Source: Pseudomonas azerbaijanoccidentalis (GTDB lineage: Bacteria > Pseudomonadota > Gammaproteobacteria > Pseudomonadales > Pseudomonadaceae). From it: a DNA stretch of 64,000 bases. Made by a program: the position numbers and the translations under genes. The stretch is taken from contig NZ_JAHSTU010000001.1 of assembly GCF_019145495.1 (NCBI RefSeq), forward strand, positions 930,001-994,000. The letters run 5' to 3'. Shown here piece after piece: positions 47,359 to 55,667 of this stretch. Each line of letters opens with the position of its first letter. Within the stretch, counting starts at the first letter, position 1. The notes under the pieces were generated by a model, which saw nothing but the letters and a program-made list of their open reading frames with translations, ran no database searches and had not been told where the DNA came from.

Positions 47359-47874
47359 ATGAGCACTTCGATTTCATCGGCCGTCAAAGGCCTGCACCTG
47401 AACCTTGACCGCGCCGGCAACTGGCTCGCGCCTCTGACGCTGCGGGTGTTCCTGGCCTGGGAGTTTTTCGAGTCAGGCCTGGAGAAATTCAACGGCGAAA
47501 ACTGGTTTGCCGACATTCAGGACCGCTTCCTTTTCCCGTTCAACCACCTGCCGGCCACGCTGAATTGGGAGCTGTCGATGTGGGCTGAATTGATCTGCGC
47601 CCTCGCCTTGCTGGTCGGTTTGGCCACACGATTTTCGGCCATCAGCCTGATCGTGGTCACCATTGTCGCGACCGCCGCCGTGCACTGGCCGGCCGACTGG
47701 TCGAGCTTGAGCGAACTGGCCCAGGGTTACTCGATCACCAACAAAGGCTACGGTAACTTCAAACTGCCGCTGATTTATCTTGCCGCGCTGGTTCCACTGG
47801 TGTTCACGGGGCCTGGCAAGTTCAGCCTTGATACGTTGTTGGCGCGGTTCTTCTGGCGTCGTAGCCACAGTTAA
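47359..47874 (+). CDS. DoxX family membrane protein
   Basis: Inner membrane protein of 171 residues with four hydrophobic segments (near residues 25, 75, 95 and 140). It matches the DoxX family by the first-helix block [19 protein letters not shown] and the later [18 protein letters not shown]. Many members are linked to quinone or thiosulfate oxidation or thiol stress; the role here is unknown. AAGGAG lies upstream. A terminator follows. Confidence 0.87.
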   Translation: MSTSISSAVKGLHLNLDRAGNWLAPLTLRVFLAWEFFESGLEKFNGENWFADIQDRFLFPFNHLPATLNWELSMWAELICALALLVGLATRFSAISLIVVTIVATAAVHWPADWSSLSELAQGYSITNKGYGNFKLPLIYLAALVPLVFTGPGKFSLDTLLARFFWRRSHS

Positions 47875-47890
47875 GAATCACCTGATCGAC

Positions 47891-47922
47891 AAAAGGGGAC
47901 TTGCATGAAGTCCCCTTTTTTT
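47891..47922 (+). terminator. Rho-independent terminator after doxX
   Basis: AAAAGGGGACTT, a short loop, AAGTCCCCTTTTTTT. Because the A/T tails are on both sides it can also end the convergent guanidine operon. Confidence 0.93.
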
Positions 47923-47943
47923 ACCTTCTTGGCCGATGCCCAG

Positions 47944-49023
47944 TCAGAGCTGTCCGGCCACCGCCATGTTCACAAATCGCGTATCGAATCGCAGCTTGAT
48001 GTTGTTCGTGTCACCCAGGGTCGAACCATCGGCGAACTGCATGCCCACTGCGTCAGCACTGGTAGCTGCCTGACCGAGCAAGCCCTTGGCGAAAGAGAAC
48101 GTGCGAACCTTGTCCATGGTCTGGCGAATAGCGTCGGAATTGGCAAACTCAAAGGCTGTGGCGGGCGTGTAGAAGAGCATGGTCTGCGTGAGTTGATCTT
48201 CGTAACCCTTCAGGTCAGTACCCGAGCGCTCGGCCATTGAAGTGCGCGCGGCGAGCGCCTTTTCGTTGTCGCCGGACATCAATTGCAAGGTCTCGAACCA
48301 TGCGCCCACCAGCGCCTTGCCCAACTCAGGATTGGCCGCCAGCGTCTCGGTGTTGACCGCCATCATGTCGATGATTTCCCCCGGAATCTCTTTGGACGTG
48401 AAGACTTGAGTCGCCGTGGGTGACTGCTTCATCACCATGCTCAACTGTGGGTTCCACAGCGCGGCTGCGGTAACGCCAGTGGTGGAGAAAGAAGCCACCG
48501 CATCAGCGTCGGAGGTGTTCATGATCTTGATGTCGCGCTGGCTTAGACCATGAATATCCAGAGCCCTGGACATCAGGTAGTCGGACACCGACAGCTCCAC
48601 CAGATTGACTTGCTGCCCTTTTATATCGGCGAAGGTCTTGCCGTGCTTGAGGATGATGGCATCGTTGCCGTTGGAGTAATCCCCAAGGATCAAGCCGGTG
48701 GTATCCACGCCGTTCGCGCTCGGAATGGTCAACGCATCCATGTTGGTCATACCGCAGGCATCGAATGCGCCCGCGGCGTACTGGTTGATCGACTCGATGT
48801 AGTCATTGAGCTGAACCAGTTCGATTTTGATCCCGTACTTTTTTGCCCACTTGTCGATGATCCCGTGTTCGCTGGCATAGCCCCACGGCATCCAGCCGGA
48901 ATAGATCGACCAGGCAACCTTGAACTCCTGCTTTTTCTCAGCGGCCGACGCGCCGAAAGCCAGACAGGCCAATGCCAGCAACACAGCAGTGAAACGGTAA
49001 AAAACGCACGAGAATGCCTTCAT
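47944..49023 (-). CDS. Periplasmic ABC-type solute-binding protein, urea/guanidine-carboxylase-associated type
   Basis: Exported protein of 359 residues with a Sec signal peptide cleaved near SAA-EKK. It has the NMT1/taurine-type binding fold (FKVAWSIYSGWMPWGYASEH near residue 34, DACGMTNMDALTIPSANGVD near 88, GDYSNGNDAIILKHGKTFAD near 115). It resembles the binding-protein family found in loci with urea carboxylase, an enzyme class now known to act on guanidine. Third gene of an operon led by a guanidine-II riboswitch; no permease or ATPase gene is adjacent, so it must borrow a transporter or act as a sensor. GAGG precedes the ATG. Confidence 0.82.
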   Translation of the reverse strand: MKAFSCVFYRFTAVLLALACLAFGASAAEKKQEFKVAWSIYSGWMPWGYASEHGIIDKWAKKYGIKIELVQLNDYIESINQYAAGAFDACGMTNMDALTIPSANGVDTTGLILGDYSNGNDAIILKHGKTFADIKGQQVNLVELSVSDYLMSRALDIHGLSQRDIKIMNTSDADAVASFSTTGVTAAALWNPQLSMVMKQSPTATQVFTSKEIPGEIIDMMAVNTETLAANPELGKALVGAWFETLQLMSGDNEKALAARTSMAERSGTDLKGYEDQLTQTMLFYTPATAFEFANSDAIRQTMDKVRTFSFAKGLLGQAATSADAVGMQFADGSTLGDTNNIKLRFDTRFVNMAVAGQL

Positions 49024-49062
49024 GGAAACCTCACGGGTTATGAATGGGGTGACGCGTTGGGT

Positions 49063-50010
49063 TCAAACGACTGGCCGGGTGTAACGGCTCAATGTCGGGG
49101 CTTCGCGCTCATACCATTGCGCAGCATCACCGTTGAACCCGGTGGCTTGCGCAAAATGGACAAGGGGTTCCAACGTATCGATGGCGAATATCCGCTCGCG
49201 GTCAATGCCATCGATCCGCAGCCGTTGGCTGACGTGGACGCCATCTTCCAGACGATCGAAACCATCCAGTGGCAGCAGCGGCTGGCTGACGCGTGCAGCG
49301 CAGGTCGAAAGGGTTACCGGGTAGCCATCGGCCAAAGAGCCCCGGGCGACCGAGGTTTCAAAGTTGAATGCGCGGTTCAGCCATTGCGGATCATCCCCCA
49401 GGCGCGCGATCATATCCCGCAGCATCGCGCCCTTCGGCTCACTCTGCAGCGGCTGCGCCCGCCCAAGCACCATCGCGGCATAATCACCGCAGACAATCAG
49501 GCCACCACCGCGGTGGCGCACGATGCCGCTCTCCAACTCCCGGTCCTCCAGCAGACGCAAACCGATCAATGCACCCGGCGCAGACGACTGCAGCCGCCAG
49601 TCTTCGACGTATGCACCACTGGGCGCGAACTCGATCATGCAGTTGCCGATGCGCTTCAACACACCGGGCTCGGGCCAACGGTTATGCACCTGAAAGGATG
49701 TATCGGTATGCCAACTGAGGGTGTTGCCTTCCCAGGCACACAAGGCTTCCCAACCTTCGTAATTGGCCAGTTGCTGCAACTCTTCAACACTACAGGCAGC
49801 CAGCGGCTTGGCCGGCACTTGATGTTGTTCGAGCGGCAGACGCAAATCGAGGGTGAAGTTGCGGCTTTGGAACCAGCAGACGTGGGTCTGGGTATCGGTC
49901 AGACCGTCGGCGAAGCTGATCGCCTGGCGCTTGTAGAAACCCAGCATCCAGTCTGGAACGCCGTGGGCAGGCTGTTGCGCGAAGCGGGCGACAAGTTCTG
50001 AGAGGTGCAT
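49063..50010 (-). CDS. Unknown protein of the guanidine-responsive operon
   Basis: Soluble protein of 315 residues, with no signal peptide or membrane helix and no family I recognise. It is rich in Trp, Phe and Tyr and mostly beta-like: THVCWFQSRNFTLDLRLPLE near residue 42, NYEGWEALCAWEGNTLSWHT near 82, FQVHNRWPEPGVLKRIGNCM near 106, SGAYVEDWRLQSSAPGALIG near 132. The pattern suggests a lipocalin-like barrel or two tandem barrels. GGAGG, six bases before the ATG, lies in the last codons of the oxygenase gene one base away, so both are translated together. A role with the oxygenase product or substrate is likely (inference). Confidence 0.8.
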   Translation of the reverse strand: MHLSELVARFAQQPAHGVPDWMLGFYKRQAISFADGLTDTQTHVCWFQSRNFTLDLRLPLEQHQVPAKPLAACSVEELQQLANYEGWEALCAWEGNTLSWHTDTSFQVHNRWPEPGVLKRIGNCMIEFAPSGAYVEDWRLQSSAPGALIGLRLLEDRELESGIVRHRGGGLIVCGDYAAMVLGRAQPLQSEPKGAMLRDMIARLGDDPQWLNRAFNFETSVARGSLADGYPVTLSTCAARVSQPLLPLDGFDRLEDGVHVSQRLRIDGIDRERIFAIDTLEPLVHFAQATGFNGDAAQWYEREAPTLSRYTRPVV

Positions 50011-50011
50011 G

Positions 50012-51061
50012 TCAAACCTCCATCGCGTGGGCGGCGCGACCGAAAGAAGACAGGCCCTTGGCGCCGTCCGGCAAGCTCAGTTCACCACTGGCCAGCCGCT
50101 GCTTGAGGTAGCGGAATGTCTGCAAGGTTTGCGCGTAGAGATGGTCGCCACAAACGAGCGGACCATAACGGCCAGGCGTTGCCGCGTCGACCAGCTGAGC
50201 GATAGGTTCAATGATCGTGTCGTAATCACAGGCACAGAACATCGGGAACGAAAAACGCTCCTCGGCGACTTTACGAACCCGGTGGGAAGTCGCTACGTAC
50301 CGGCCATTACTCAGTACTTCCAGCATGTCGCCAATGTTGATGACAAATGCTCCGTCCACCAACGGCACGTCGATCCACTGCCCTGCCCCGTTGAGGACTT
50401 CCAGGCCCGGAGCCGTCGGCAACAGAATCGTGAAGCACTCATAATCCGTGTGCGCACCAATGCCGGGACGATCTGTCGGTGCCTGCGGCGAGAAGGGATA
50501 GTGAATCAACCGCAGCTGGCTCGGTGGCTGTTTGACGTATTGGCTGATGGCATTTTCCGGCAACCCCAATGCCAATGCGAAACCGCGAAAAAGCGTGAGG
50601 CTGAGGTTGAACACCGCGTCGTAGTAAGCCTTGACGTCCTGTTTGAACCCCGGCAACGCCGGCCAGCGATTGGCGCCCAGCATCGGCCGACGTCCCTGGG
50701 ACGACGGGTAATCGAAACCGACATCGAACGCTTCTTTGTGGTCGATGCTGCCCTCGACGAACTGCTCCTCGCCCTCGGGCACGTAACCGCTGTGATTGCT
50801 CGAATGCCCGATGTAGTCCTGCATTTTCTGTTCGAGCGGCTGCGCAAAGTACTCCGCCGCTCGCTGCTTGAGACCATTGATAACCTGCGGATCGATGCCG
50901 TGCCCGGTCACGTAAAGAAAGCCCGCTTGCGAGGCGGCATCTCCCAGGGCGGCAGCAGCTTCGGCCCGATCAGCCGGGGTCGTCGAAAACAGCCCGCGAA
51001 TGTCCACGAGGGGCAGCGTCTTGAAGGCTGAATGCGGGGTGATTCGAGGCATGGGCACCAT
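50012..51061 (-). CDS. Isopenicillin-N-synthase-like 2-oxoglutarate/Fe(II) oxygenase under guanidine riboswitch control
   Basis: Non-haem iron oxygenase of 349 residues. An N-terminal DIOX_N-type region (ASQAGFLYVTGHGIDPQVIN near residue 42) precedes the jelly-roll core. Iron ligands are His204 and Asp206 in IGAHTDYECF and His260 in VATSHRV; Arg269-Ser271 (RFS) is the 2-oxoglutarate-binding motif. The layout matches plant and bacterial IPNS-type dioxygenases, the superfamily that also includes ethylene-forming enzyme and homoarginine hydroxylases, which release guanidine. The start has a perfect AGGAGG six bases upstream, just past a guanidine-II riboswitch. First gene of a three-gene operon. 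Substrate is unknown; a guanidino compound is the best guess. Confidence 0.88.
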   Translation of the reverse strand: MVPMPRITPHSAFKTLPLVDIRGLFSTTPADRAEAAAALGDAASQAGFLYVTGHGIDPQVINGLKQRAAEYFAQPLEQKMQDYIGHSSNHSGYVPEGEEQFVEGSIDHKEAFDVGFDYPSSQGRRPMLGANRWPALPGFKQDVKAYYDAVFNLSLTLFRGFALALGLPENAISQYVKQPPSQLRLIHYPFSPQAPTDRPGIGAHTDYECFTILLPTAPGLEVLNGAGQWIDVPLVDGAFVINIGDMLEVLSNGRYVATSHRVRKVAEERFSFPMFCACDYDTIIEPIAQLVDAATPGRYGPLVCGDHLYAQTLQTFRYLKQRLASGELSLPDGAKGLSSFGRAAHAMEV

Positions 51062-51092
51062 TAGTAACCTCCTGATGATTAGTCAAAATGTC

Positions 51093-51143
51093 ACCTGGTC
51101 GTCCAGATCCCACAAAGCCGTGAGGCCTCCGGGTCGTCCCGGA
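51093..51143 (-). promoter_or_regulatory. Guanidine-II (mini-ykkC) riboswitch
   Basis: Read on the minus strand, two hairpins lie in tandem. P1 is UCCGGGACGACCCGGA (six perfect pairs) and P2 is AUCUGGACGACCAGGU (six pairs, one U-G). Both loops are ACGA closed by GG/CC, exactly the ACGR-loop signature of guanidine-II riboswitches, and the linker is 19 bases. The AGGAGG Shine-Dalgarno of the oxygenase gene lies 19 bases after P2, so guanidine binding probably frees it for translation. The linker holds GGCCUC, which could pair with it in the off state. Confidence 0.9.
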
Positions 51144-51148
51144 TCTAT

Positions 51149-51166
51149 CGCACCCGAAAAGGTGCG
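51149..51166 (-). other. Leader hairpin upstream of the riboswitch
   Basis: CGCACC, six-base loop UUUUCG, GGUGCG, immediately 5' of riboswitch hairpin P1. It may be part of the leader or a leftover terminator stem; no T run follows. Confidence 0.5.
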
Positions 51167-51184
51167 GGAGGGACTGAGCAATGT

Positions 51185-51209
51185 GCGTGCCACGTCAGTT
51201 GTGGCACGC
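51185..51209. other. Perfect 9-base inverted repeat
   Basis: GCGTGCCAC, seven bases, GTGGCACGC, between the glycosyltransferase stop and the riboswitch. It may separate the upstream transcript from the guanidine operon or be an operator. Confidence 0.45.
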
Positions 51210-51320
51210 AGGCTTTGCGTTTATCTCGTTGATTCTGAATAGGTATATGCGCAGTTTGCGGAATCGGAAGCATTCCTGCCGATATACGCAAGGCACCAGA
51301 ATGGAACCTTGAAGCCCTGA

Positions 51321-52844
51321 TTAATGCACAGCAAAGGACGCCCCGTTGAATCGATAGACCGTGGACGCCGGCCCCGGATGACACTGCCCGTTATCCGCCT
51401 CCACTCCGACAATCGACCACAAGGCTCTGGAGTTCTCCCCCAGTTCCCGCGCAGCCTCAGGCTTGAAGCAGCGACTCAGCACCTCATCCGGCACCAATGC
51501 GTAATCCTTGGGATGCTCTCGCAGCCATTGCGCCGCTCGCTCCACCGTCGAATCGAGCATGCCGAAATGCACGATCGGCTGGCGGGCAAACAGCCAGTGC
51601 CCCTCGCTCCAGTTGACCAGTACCAGGTCGGCGCCATGGGTCAGGGTGTTGGCCTGCGCCATGATCGTCTCATTGGGGTTGGTACCGTCCCTGATCGGTT
51701 CGACAAAGCCCCGGGCGAACCACAGCACAAACCAGGTCGCAACCAGCGCCGGGAACACTTTTCGAAAACGCGGACGCTGGCGGAACCAGCGTTGCAGCAG
51801 CCACGGTACCAACGGCGCGGCCACCAACACCAGCGCGGGCAGCGCCGGGTAAATGTACAGTTTGCGTTTGCCGCTGCTGATACAGAAAAACAGCACGACC
51901 AATGTCACCCAACCCAGCAACACCAGCACCCGACCGTCGCGCTTTTGCAACTGACGACGCCACGCGGGCACCAGCCATGGCAGCACCAACACCAGCGGCA
52001 GCCAATATTGCGGAATGACGTTGGTGAAGAAATACCAGAATGGCTCACGGTGGTGCCACGCGGCGGCGTAGCGGCCTGCGGTCTGGCGCAGGAGGATTTC
52101 CCGCGCATAGGCAATTTCTTCAGTGCTGCCGTTGAGCACAATGGACACGGCCAAAGGCAGTAACCAGATGGCAATAGCGGCCAGCATCAGCACACATCCA
52201 AGCAGCCATTTGCGTGCCTCACCCGGCATCGCCACCACGCCAGGCCAGCCTTGGCGAACGGCATACGCGTAGGGAATCAGCATCAGCGCCGGCAGAAATC
52301 CCACGCCTTTGGTGATCACGCCGATGCCCATCGCCGCGCATCCCACATAGAACCAGCGCCAGGCCGGCCCGAGCAGCAGATGCCGCGCCAACCCGTACAG
52401 GCCGAGGGTGGTGAATAGAATCAGGAAGCTGTCGATCTGCCCGGTGCGCAGGATGCTGTAGGTCTGATAAGTCGCCAGGTACAGCAACGCGGCGATGCGC
52501 CCGATGCGTTGGCTCCACAAGCGACGGCCAAGGTCGTAGACCATTGCCGTCACCGTTACCGCCGAAAACAGCCCCGGAATATACAGCGCGATGTTCGGTT
52601 TGCCGGTCAGCCAGACGAAGAACGCCACCGTCCACATGAAGATCGGCGGTTTGTCACCGTAGATTTCCCCGGCCCGGTGAGGGATCAGCCACGAGCCGTT
52701 GTGCAACATTTCCAGCGCCACGCCGAGGAAACGTTCTTCATCCACGTTCTGCGCCTGACGCAGCCCCAGACCCGCGCCGATCAACAACAGGGCAAAGAGC
52801 ATCAGGCCCAGGCACTCGACCCGGGGTGGCAGCGTTCTGCGCAT
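51321..52844 (-). CDS. ArnT/PMT-like glycosyltransferase (family 39/83 type)
   Basis: Multi-spanning inner membrane protein of 507 residues with about 11 helices. It shows the polyprenyl-phosphate glycosyltransferase pattern: an acidic pair in the first periplasmic loop (AQNVDEERFLGVALEMLHNG near residue 31) and GDKPPIFMWTVAFFVWLTG near 63. Enzymes of this type move a sugar from a lipid carrier onto lipid A or another periplasmic acceptor. It is the last gene of a three-gene operon; AAGGA overlaps the end of the preceding gene. The first gene of the operon, which would make the lipid-linked donor, is interrupted here, so this enzyme may lack substrate. Confidence 0.85.
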   Translation of the reverse strand: MRRTLPPRVECLGLMLFALLLIGAGLGLRQAQNVDEERFLGVALEMLHNGSWLIPHRAGEIYGDKPPIFMWTVAFFVWLTGKPNIALYIPGLFSAVTVTAMVYDLGRRLWSQRIGRIAALLYLATYQTYSILRTGQIDSFLILFTTLGLYGLARHLLLGPAWRWFYVGCAAMGIGVITKGVGFLPALMLIPYAYAVRQGWPGVVAMPGEARKWLLGCVLMLAAIAIWLLPLAVSIVLNGSTEEIAYAREILLRQTAGRYAAAWHHREPFWYFFTNVIPQYWLPLVLVLPWLVPAWRRQLQKRDGRVLVLLGWVTLVVLFFCISSGKRKLYIYPALPALVLVAAPLVPWLLQRWFRQRPRFRKVFPALVATWFVLWFARGFVEPIRDGTNPNETIMAQANTLTHGADLVLVNWSEGHWLFARQPIVHFGMLDSTVERAAQWLREHPKDYALVPDEVLSRCFKPEAARELGENSRALWSIVGVEADNGQCHPGPASTVYRFNGASFAVH

Positions 52845-52847
52845 GAC

Positions 52848-53126
52848 TTATTCCTTGAGGTCTTTGCTTCTTTTGATCAATTGCAAATTGCGCAGGTAGA
52901 CGATAGAGCCGAACGCTTGACCGACGATGAACACCGGGTCCTGGCGATAGATCGCATACGCGAACAACAACGTGCTGCCGACGATGCTCAGGTACCAGAA
53001 GCTAGTCGGGATCACGCTGCGTTTTTTGTATTCGCTGTACAGCCACTGCAAGACAAAGCGACCGGTGAAGGCAATTTGGCCGGCAAAACCGACCATCAGC
53101 CACAGGGCTTCACGGGTCAGCATCAT
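52848..53126 (-). CDS. Lipid A biosynthesis N-terminal domain (LAB_N) membrane protein
   Basis: Small membrane protein of 92 residues with three helices, matching the LAB_N domain: LMVGFAGQIAFTGRFVLQWL near residue 10, YSEYKKRSVIPTSFWYLSIV near 30, and AIYRQDPVFIVGQAFGSIVY near 57. Stand-alone LAB_N proteins commonly lie between a family-2 and an ArnT-like glycosyltransferase, as here, and may act in flipping or scaffolding the lipid-linked sugar. Its ATG overlaps the stop of the preceding gene (ATGA), and three bases separate it from the next. Confidence 0.85.
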   Translation of the reverse strand: MMLTREALWLMVGFAGQIAFTGRFVLQWLYSEYKKRSVIPTSFWYLSIVGSTLLFAYAIYRQDPVFIVGQAFGSIVYLRNLQLIKRSKDLKE

Positions 53127-53863
53127 CCTTCGATCTCCTGCGCATGGGTGTTGAGGCGCGTGCGCCGGATCAGCCACCACACCCCCACCAGATCGAGAAT
53201 GCCAACCAGGGCACGGTCAAGGTTGCCGTACTTGGAAACGCCGGTAGTGCGCGGACGGTGGTTGACCGGGTGAACGATCATGCGTCCGTTGTGCCGCTGG
53301 ATCAGGGCTGGAATGTAGCGGTGCATGTGGTCGAAATACGGCAGGCGCAGAAAGGCTGCGCGCTCGACCAGTTTCAAGCCGCAACCGGTGTCCGGCGTGG
53401 CGTCCTTGAGCAAACGGCTGCGCAGGCCATTGGCGAAACGCGACGCCCAGCGTTTGCTGGCGGTGTCGCGACGGTTGACCCGGTGCCCGGCGACCAATTG
53501 CACGTCGACCCTGCCCGGTTAGCCGCGTACCAGTGCCAGCATTCCAGGGATGTCCGCCGGGTCGTTCTGCCCGTCGCCATCGAGGGTGGCCAACCATTGA
53601 CCGCGCGCTTCGCGGGCCGCGTGGTAGAGCGACGTGCTCTGCCCCAGCGAACGCTCATGGTGCAGGATGCGCAAGGCGTCCAAGCCGTTGTGCTTGATCT
53701 GCCGCAGTTCGTGCAGGGTGGCATCGGTACTGCCATCGTCGACGACGATGATCTCGTAGGCCTCGTTGGCCAGCGCCACGCGAATTTCCTCCAGCAATGG
53801 CTTGAGGTTGGTCGCTTCGTTTTTTGCTGGAATCAGCACGGATACAAAAATGTCCTGGCTCAT
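53123..53863 (-). pseudogene. Family-2 glycosyltransferase (dolichyl-phosphate-mannose-synthase-like) with an in-frame TAA
   Basis: The frame encodes a GT2 enzyme of about 246 residues that would load a sugar onto a polyprenyl phosphate: FVSVLIPAKNEATNLKPLLE near the start, EIIVVDDGSTDATL near 40, TLDGDGQNDPADIP near 97, then NGLRSRLLKDATPDTGCGLK and HRYIPALIQRHNG in the second half. Codon 115 is TAA, in LALVRG-stop-PGRVDVQLVAGHRVNR; the frame is otherwise continuous, and CAA or GAA is the likely original codon. The first half ends before the acceptor-side region, so the product is probably inactive. It heads the operon with LAB_N and ArnT-like genes. A sequence error cannot be excluded. Confidence 0.87.
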
Positions 53864-54052
53864 GGAGTCCCACAGCCCCGTGCGGACGCACCGGTCGGTG
53901 CGGTGTTGCTGCTCGATAACCACGCCTGTTCCATGTTCTGTTCCACTCATGACGTTTCTAACGCGTTGTTTGGTCAGAACGCTTGTAGAACAGAAATGTT
54001 TCAGTTTCGGTGGTCCAGATGCATTGCGAACGGTGTTCCCCCTTGAAAGCGA

Positions 54053-54673
54053 CTACTTCGCATCCCCGCCTTGAGGCTTGTAAAACTTGAACAAACCGAT
54101 GTTCGCCGTGTTGGTGTACTCCTTCGCCCAATTCGGTTTAACCGTGCGGTCATGGAAATACAACGCGCCTTTGGTGCGATCCGGCAGTTGCTTGTTCAGC
54201 GCCTTGCGCGCGATTTCCTTGGCCAGCGCGTAAGGCACTTCCTCCTGAACCGAGTCGGCGCGCCCGTCACACCACCAGGAAAACTGGCAGCTTTTGGTTT
54301 CCGAACCCTGCTTGACCACACCGCATACCGTATCGGGAAAACCTCCATGACCGAGGCGGTTCATGACCACGTTGGCCACTGCTTCCATATCGGCAGCGTC
54401 CTTGCCTTTGGCCTCCCAGTAGATCGACCGGGCGAGACAGGTAATGGCGTCGTCCAGCGGCGCCTTGCCCGCCGGGTCCACGGCCTGCACTTCGGGCTGG
54501 GTGATAGCTTCAGACTTAGGGACCGGTGCCGGACTGCTGTTGTCGGCAGCCTTCTGCTCAAGTACCTCGGCCTTGTCTTCGGCGACTTTTTGGGTTTGCT
54601 GTTGATCGGCGGCGAGTGCCGGACCGGCGAGCACTATCAGGGCGAGGCAGGTTGCTATCCAGTGATGGCGCAT
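54053..54673 (-). CDS. Exported cell wall hydrolase, SleB-like
   Basis: Protein of 206 residues with a Sec signal peptide (cleavage near ALA-ADQ), a Gln/Ala-rich linker, and a hydrolase_2/SleB-type domain from about residue 75. Marks are CLARSIYWEAKGKDAADMEA with the catalytic Glu, VANVVMNRLGHGGFPDTVCGV, and the CQFSWWCDG block near 150. Such enzymes cleave peptidoglycan; the family contains lytic transglycosylases of the spore-cortex type. It sits between the glycosyltransferase operon and a divergent CAP-domain gene. Confidence 0.87.
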   Translation of the reverse strand: MRHHWIATCLALIVLAGPALAADQQQTQKVAEDKAEVLEQKAADNSSPAPVPKSEAITQPEVQAVDPAGKAPLDDAITCLARSIYWEAKGKDAADMEAVANVVMNRLGHGGFPDTVCGVVKQGSETKSCQFSWWCDGRADSVQEEVPYALAKEIARKALNKQLPDRTKGALYFHDRTVKPNWAKEYTNTANIGLFKFYKPQGGDAK

Positions 54674-54815
54674 GGTTGGGCACTACTCAGTTGGCAGTTC
54701 GCTTGAGTGTAGTAGTGAAATGATTGCACTTGTGCCACAACTTTCGGGAAAATCCGTTGCCTGTGACAAGGTAACTTCGCGCATCATGGGCGCAGTCAGC
54801 TCAAGGGAGATTTCC

Positions 54816-55667
54816 ATGCGTTTGCTACCATCCGCTATGCGCTTTGCCGGTGTGTCATTGGGCCTGCTGTTGGCCGCCAGCGCCGTGGCGAGCGAAGAGT
54901 CGCAGTTGATCGAGTCGATCAACGTCTATCGCAGCCAGTTGCAACGTTGCGCCGGCCAGGTTTCATCGGAGCTGCCACCCTTGGCAGCCGATCCGCGTTT
55001 GGCGCTGTCTGGCGCCAGCATCGGCAACCTGCAACAAGCCATGGCCGGCGCCGGTTACCCCATGAAGAACGTGCAGGCGATCAGCCTCTCCGGGCCGCGC
55101 GACGCGGCATCGGCGATGAAAGCGATTCAGGAAAGTTTTTGCCAGATCGTGCTCGACCCGCAATTTGTCGATGTCGGGGTGAGCCGACAGGACCGTGAGT
55201 GGCGCATTGTCGTGGCACGGCCCCTGTTGAGCGCACGCCTGGGCGACTGGCAAGCCGAAGGCCAGAAACTGCTGACCGAGCTGAACGCCGCACGCACCAA
55301 GCCACGCCAGTGCGGCACTCAATCATTCAACGCCACCACGCCACTGGCCTGGAACGCCACGCTGGGCAGCGCCGCCGAAGCCCATTCGCGCTCGATGGCC
55401 AACAACAACTTCTTCGACCACAAGGACCGCGACGGTCGCACACCGGGTGACCGCGCCGAGCTGGCGGGCTATAACTTTCAGCAAATCGGCGAAAACATCG
55501 CTGCCGGGCAAGACACTGTGCGCAAGGTCGTCGATGGCTGGCTGGCCAGCCCAGGCCACTGCGCCAACCTGATGAACCCGCAATTCAATGAGCTGGGCGC
55601 GGCGTATGCCAATGATCCGAAGAGTGATGCGGGCATCTACTGGACGGCGATGTTTGGTGCGCAGTAG
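54816..55667 (+). CDS. Exported CAP (SCP) domain protein
   Basis: Secreted or periplasmic protein of 283 residues. A signal peptide ends near AVA-SEE. The C-terminal half is a CAP/SCP-like domain from about residue 155: LLTELNAARTKPRQCGTQSF, LAWNATLGSAAEAHSRSMAN, NNFFDHKDRDGRTPGDRAEL, and GWLASPGHCANLMNPQFNEL, which hold the usual His/Glu/His set. The N-terminal half (residues 25-150) shows no family I recognise. Bacterial CAP proteins have no agreed function. ATG at 54816 has AAGGGAGA upstream. Confidence 0.87.
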   Translation: MRLLPSAMRFAGVSLGLLLAASAVASEESQLIESINVYRSQLQRCAGQVSSELPPLAADPRLALSGASIGNLQQAMAGAGYPMKNVQAISLSGPRDAASAMKAIQESFCQIVLDPQFVDVGVSRQDREWRIVVARPLLSARLGDWQAEGQKLLTELNAARTKPRQCGTQSFNATTPLAWNATLGSAAEAHSRSMANNNFFDHKDRDGRTPGDRAELAGYNFQQIGENIAAGQDTVRKVVDGWLASPGHCANLMNPQFNELGAAYANDPKSDAGIYWTAMFGAQ

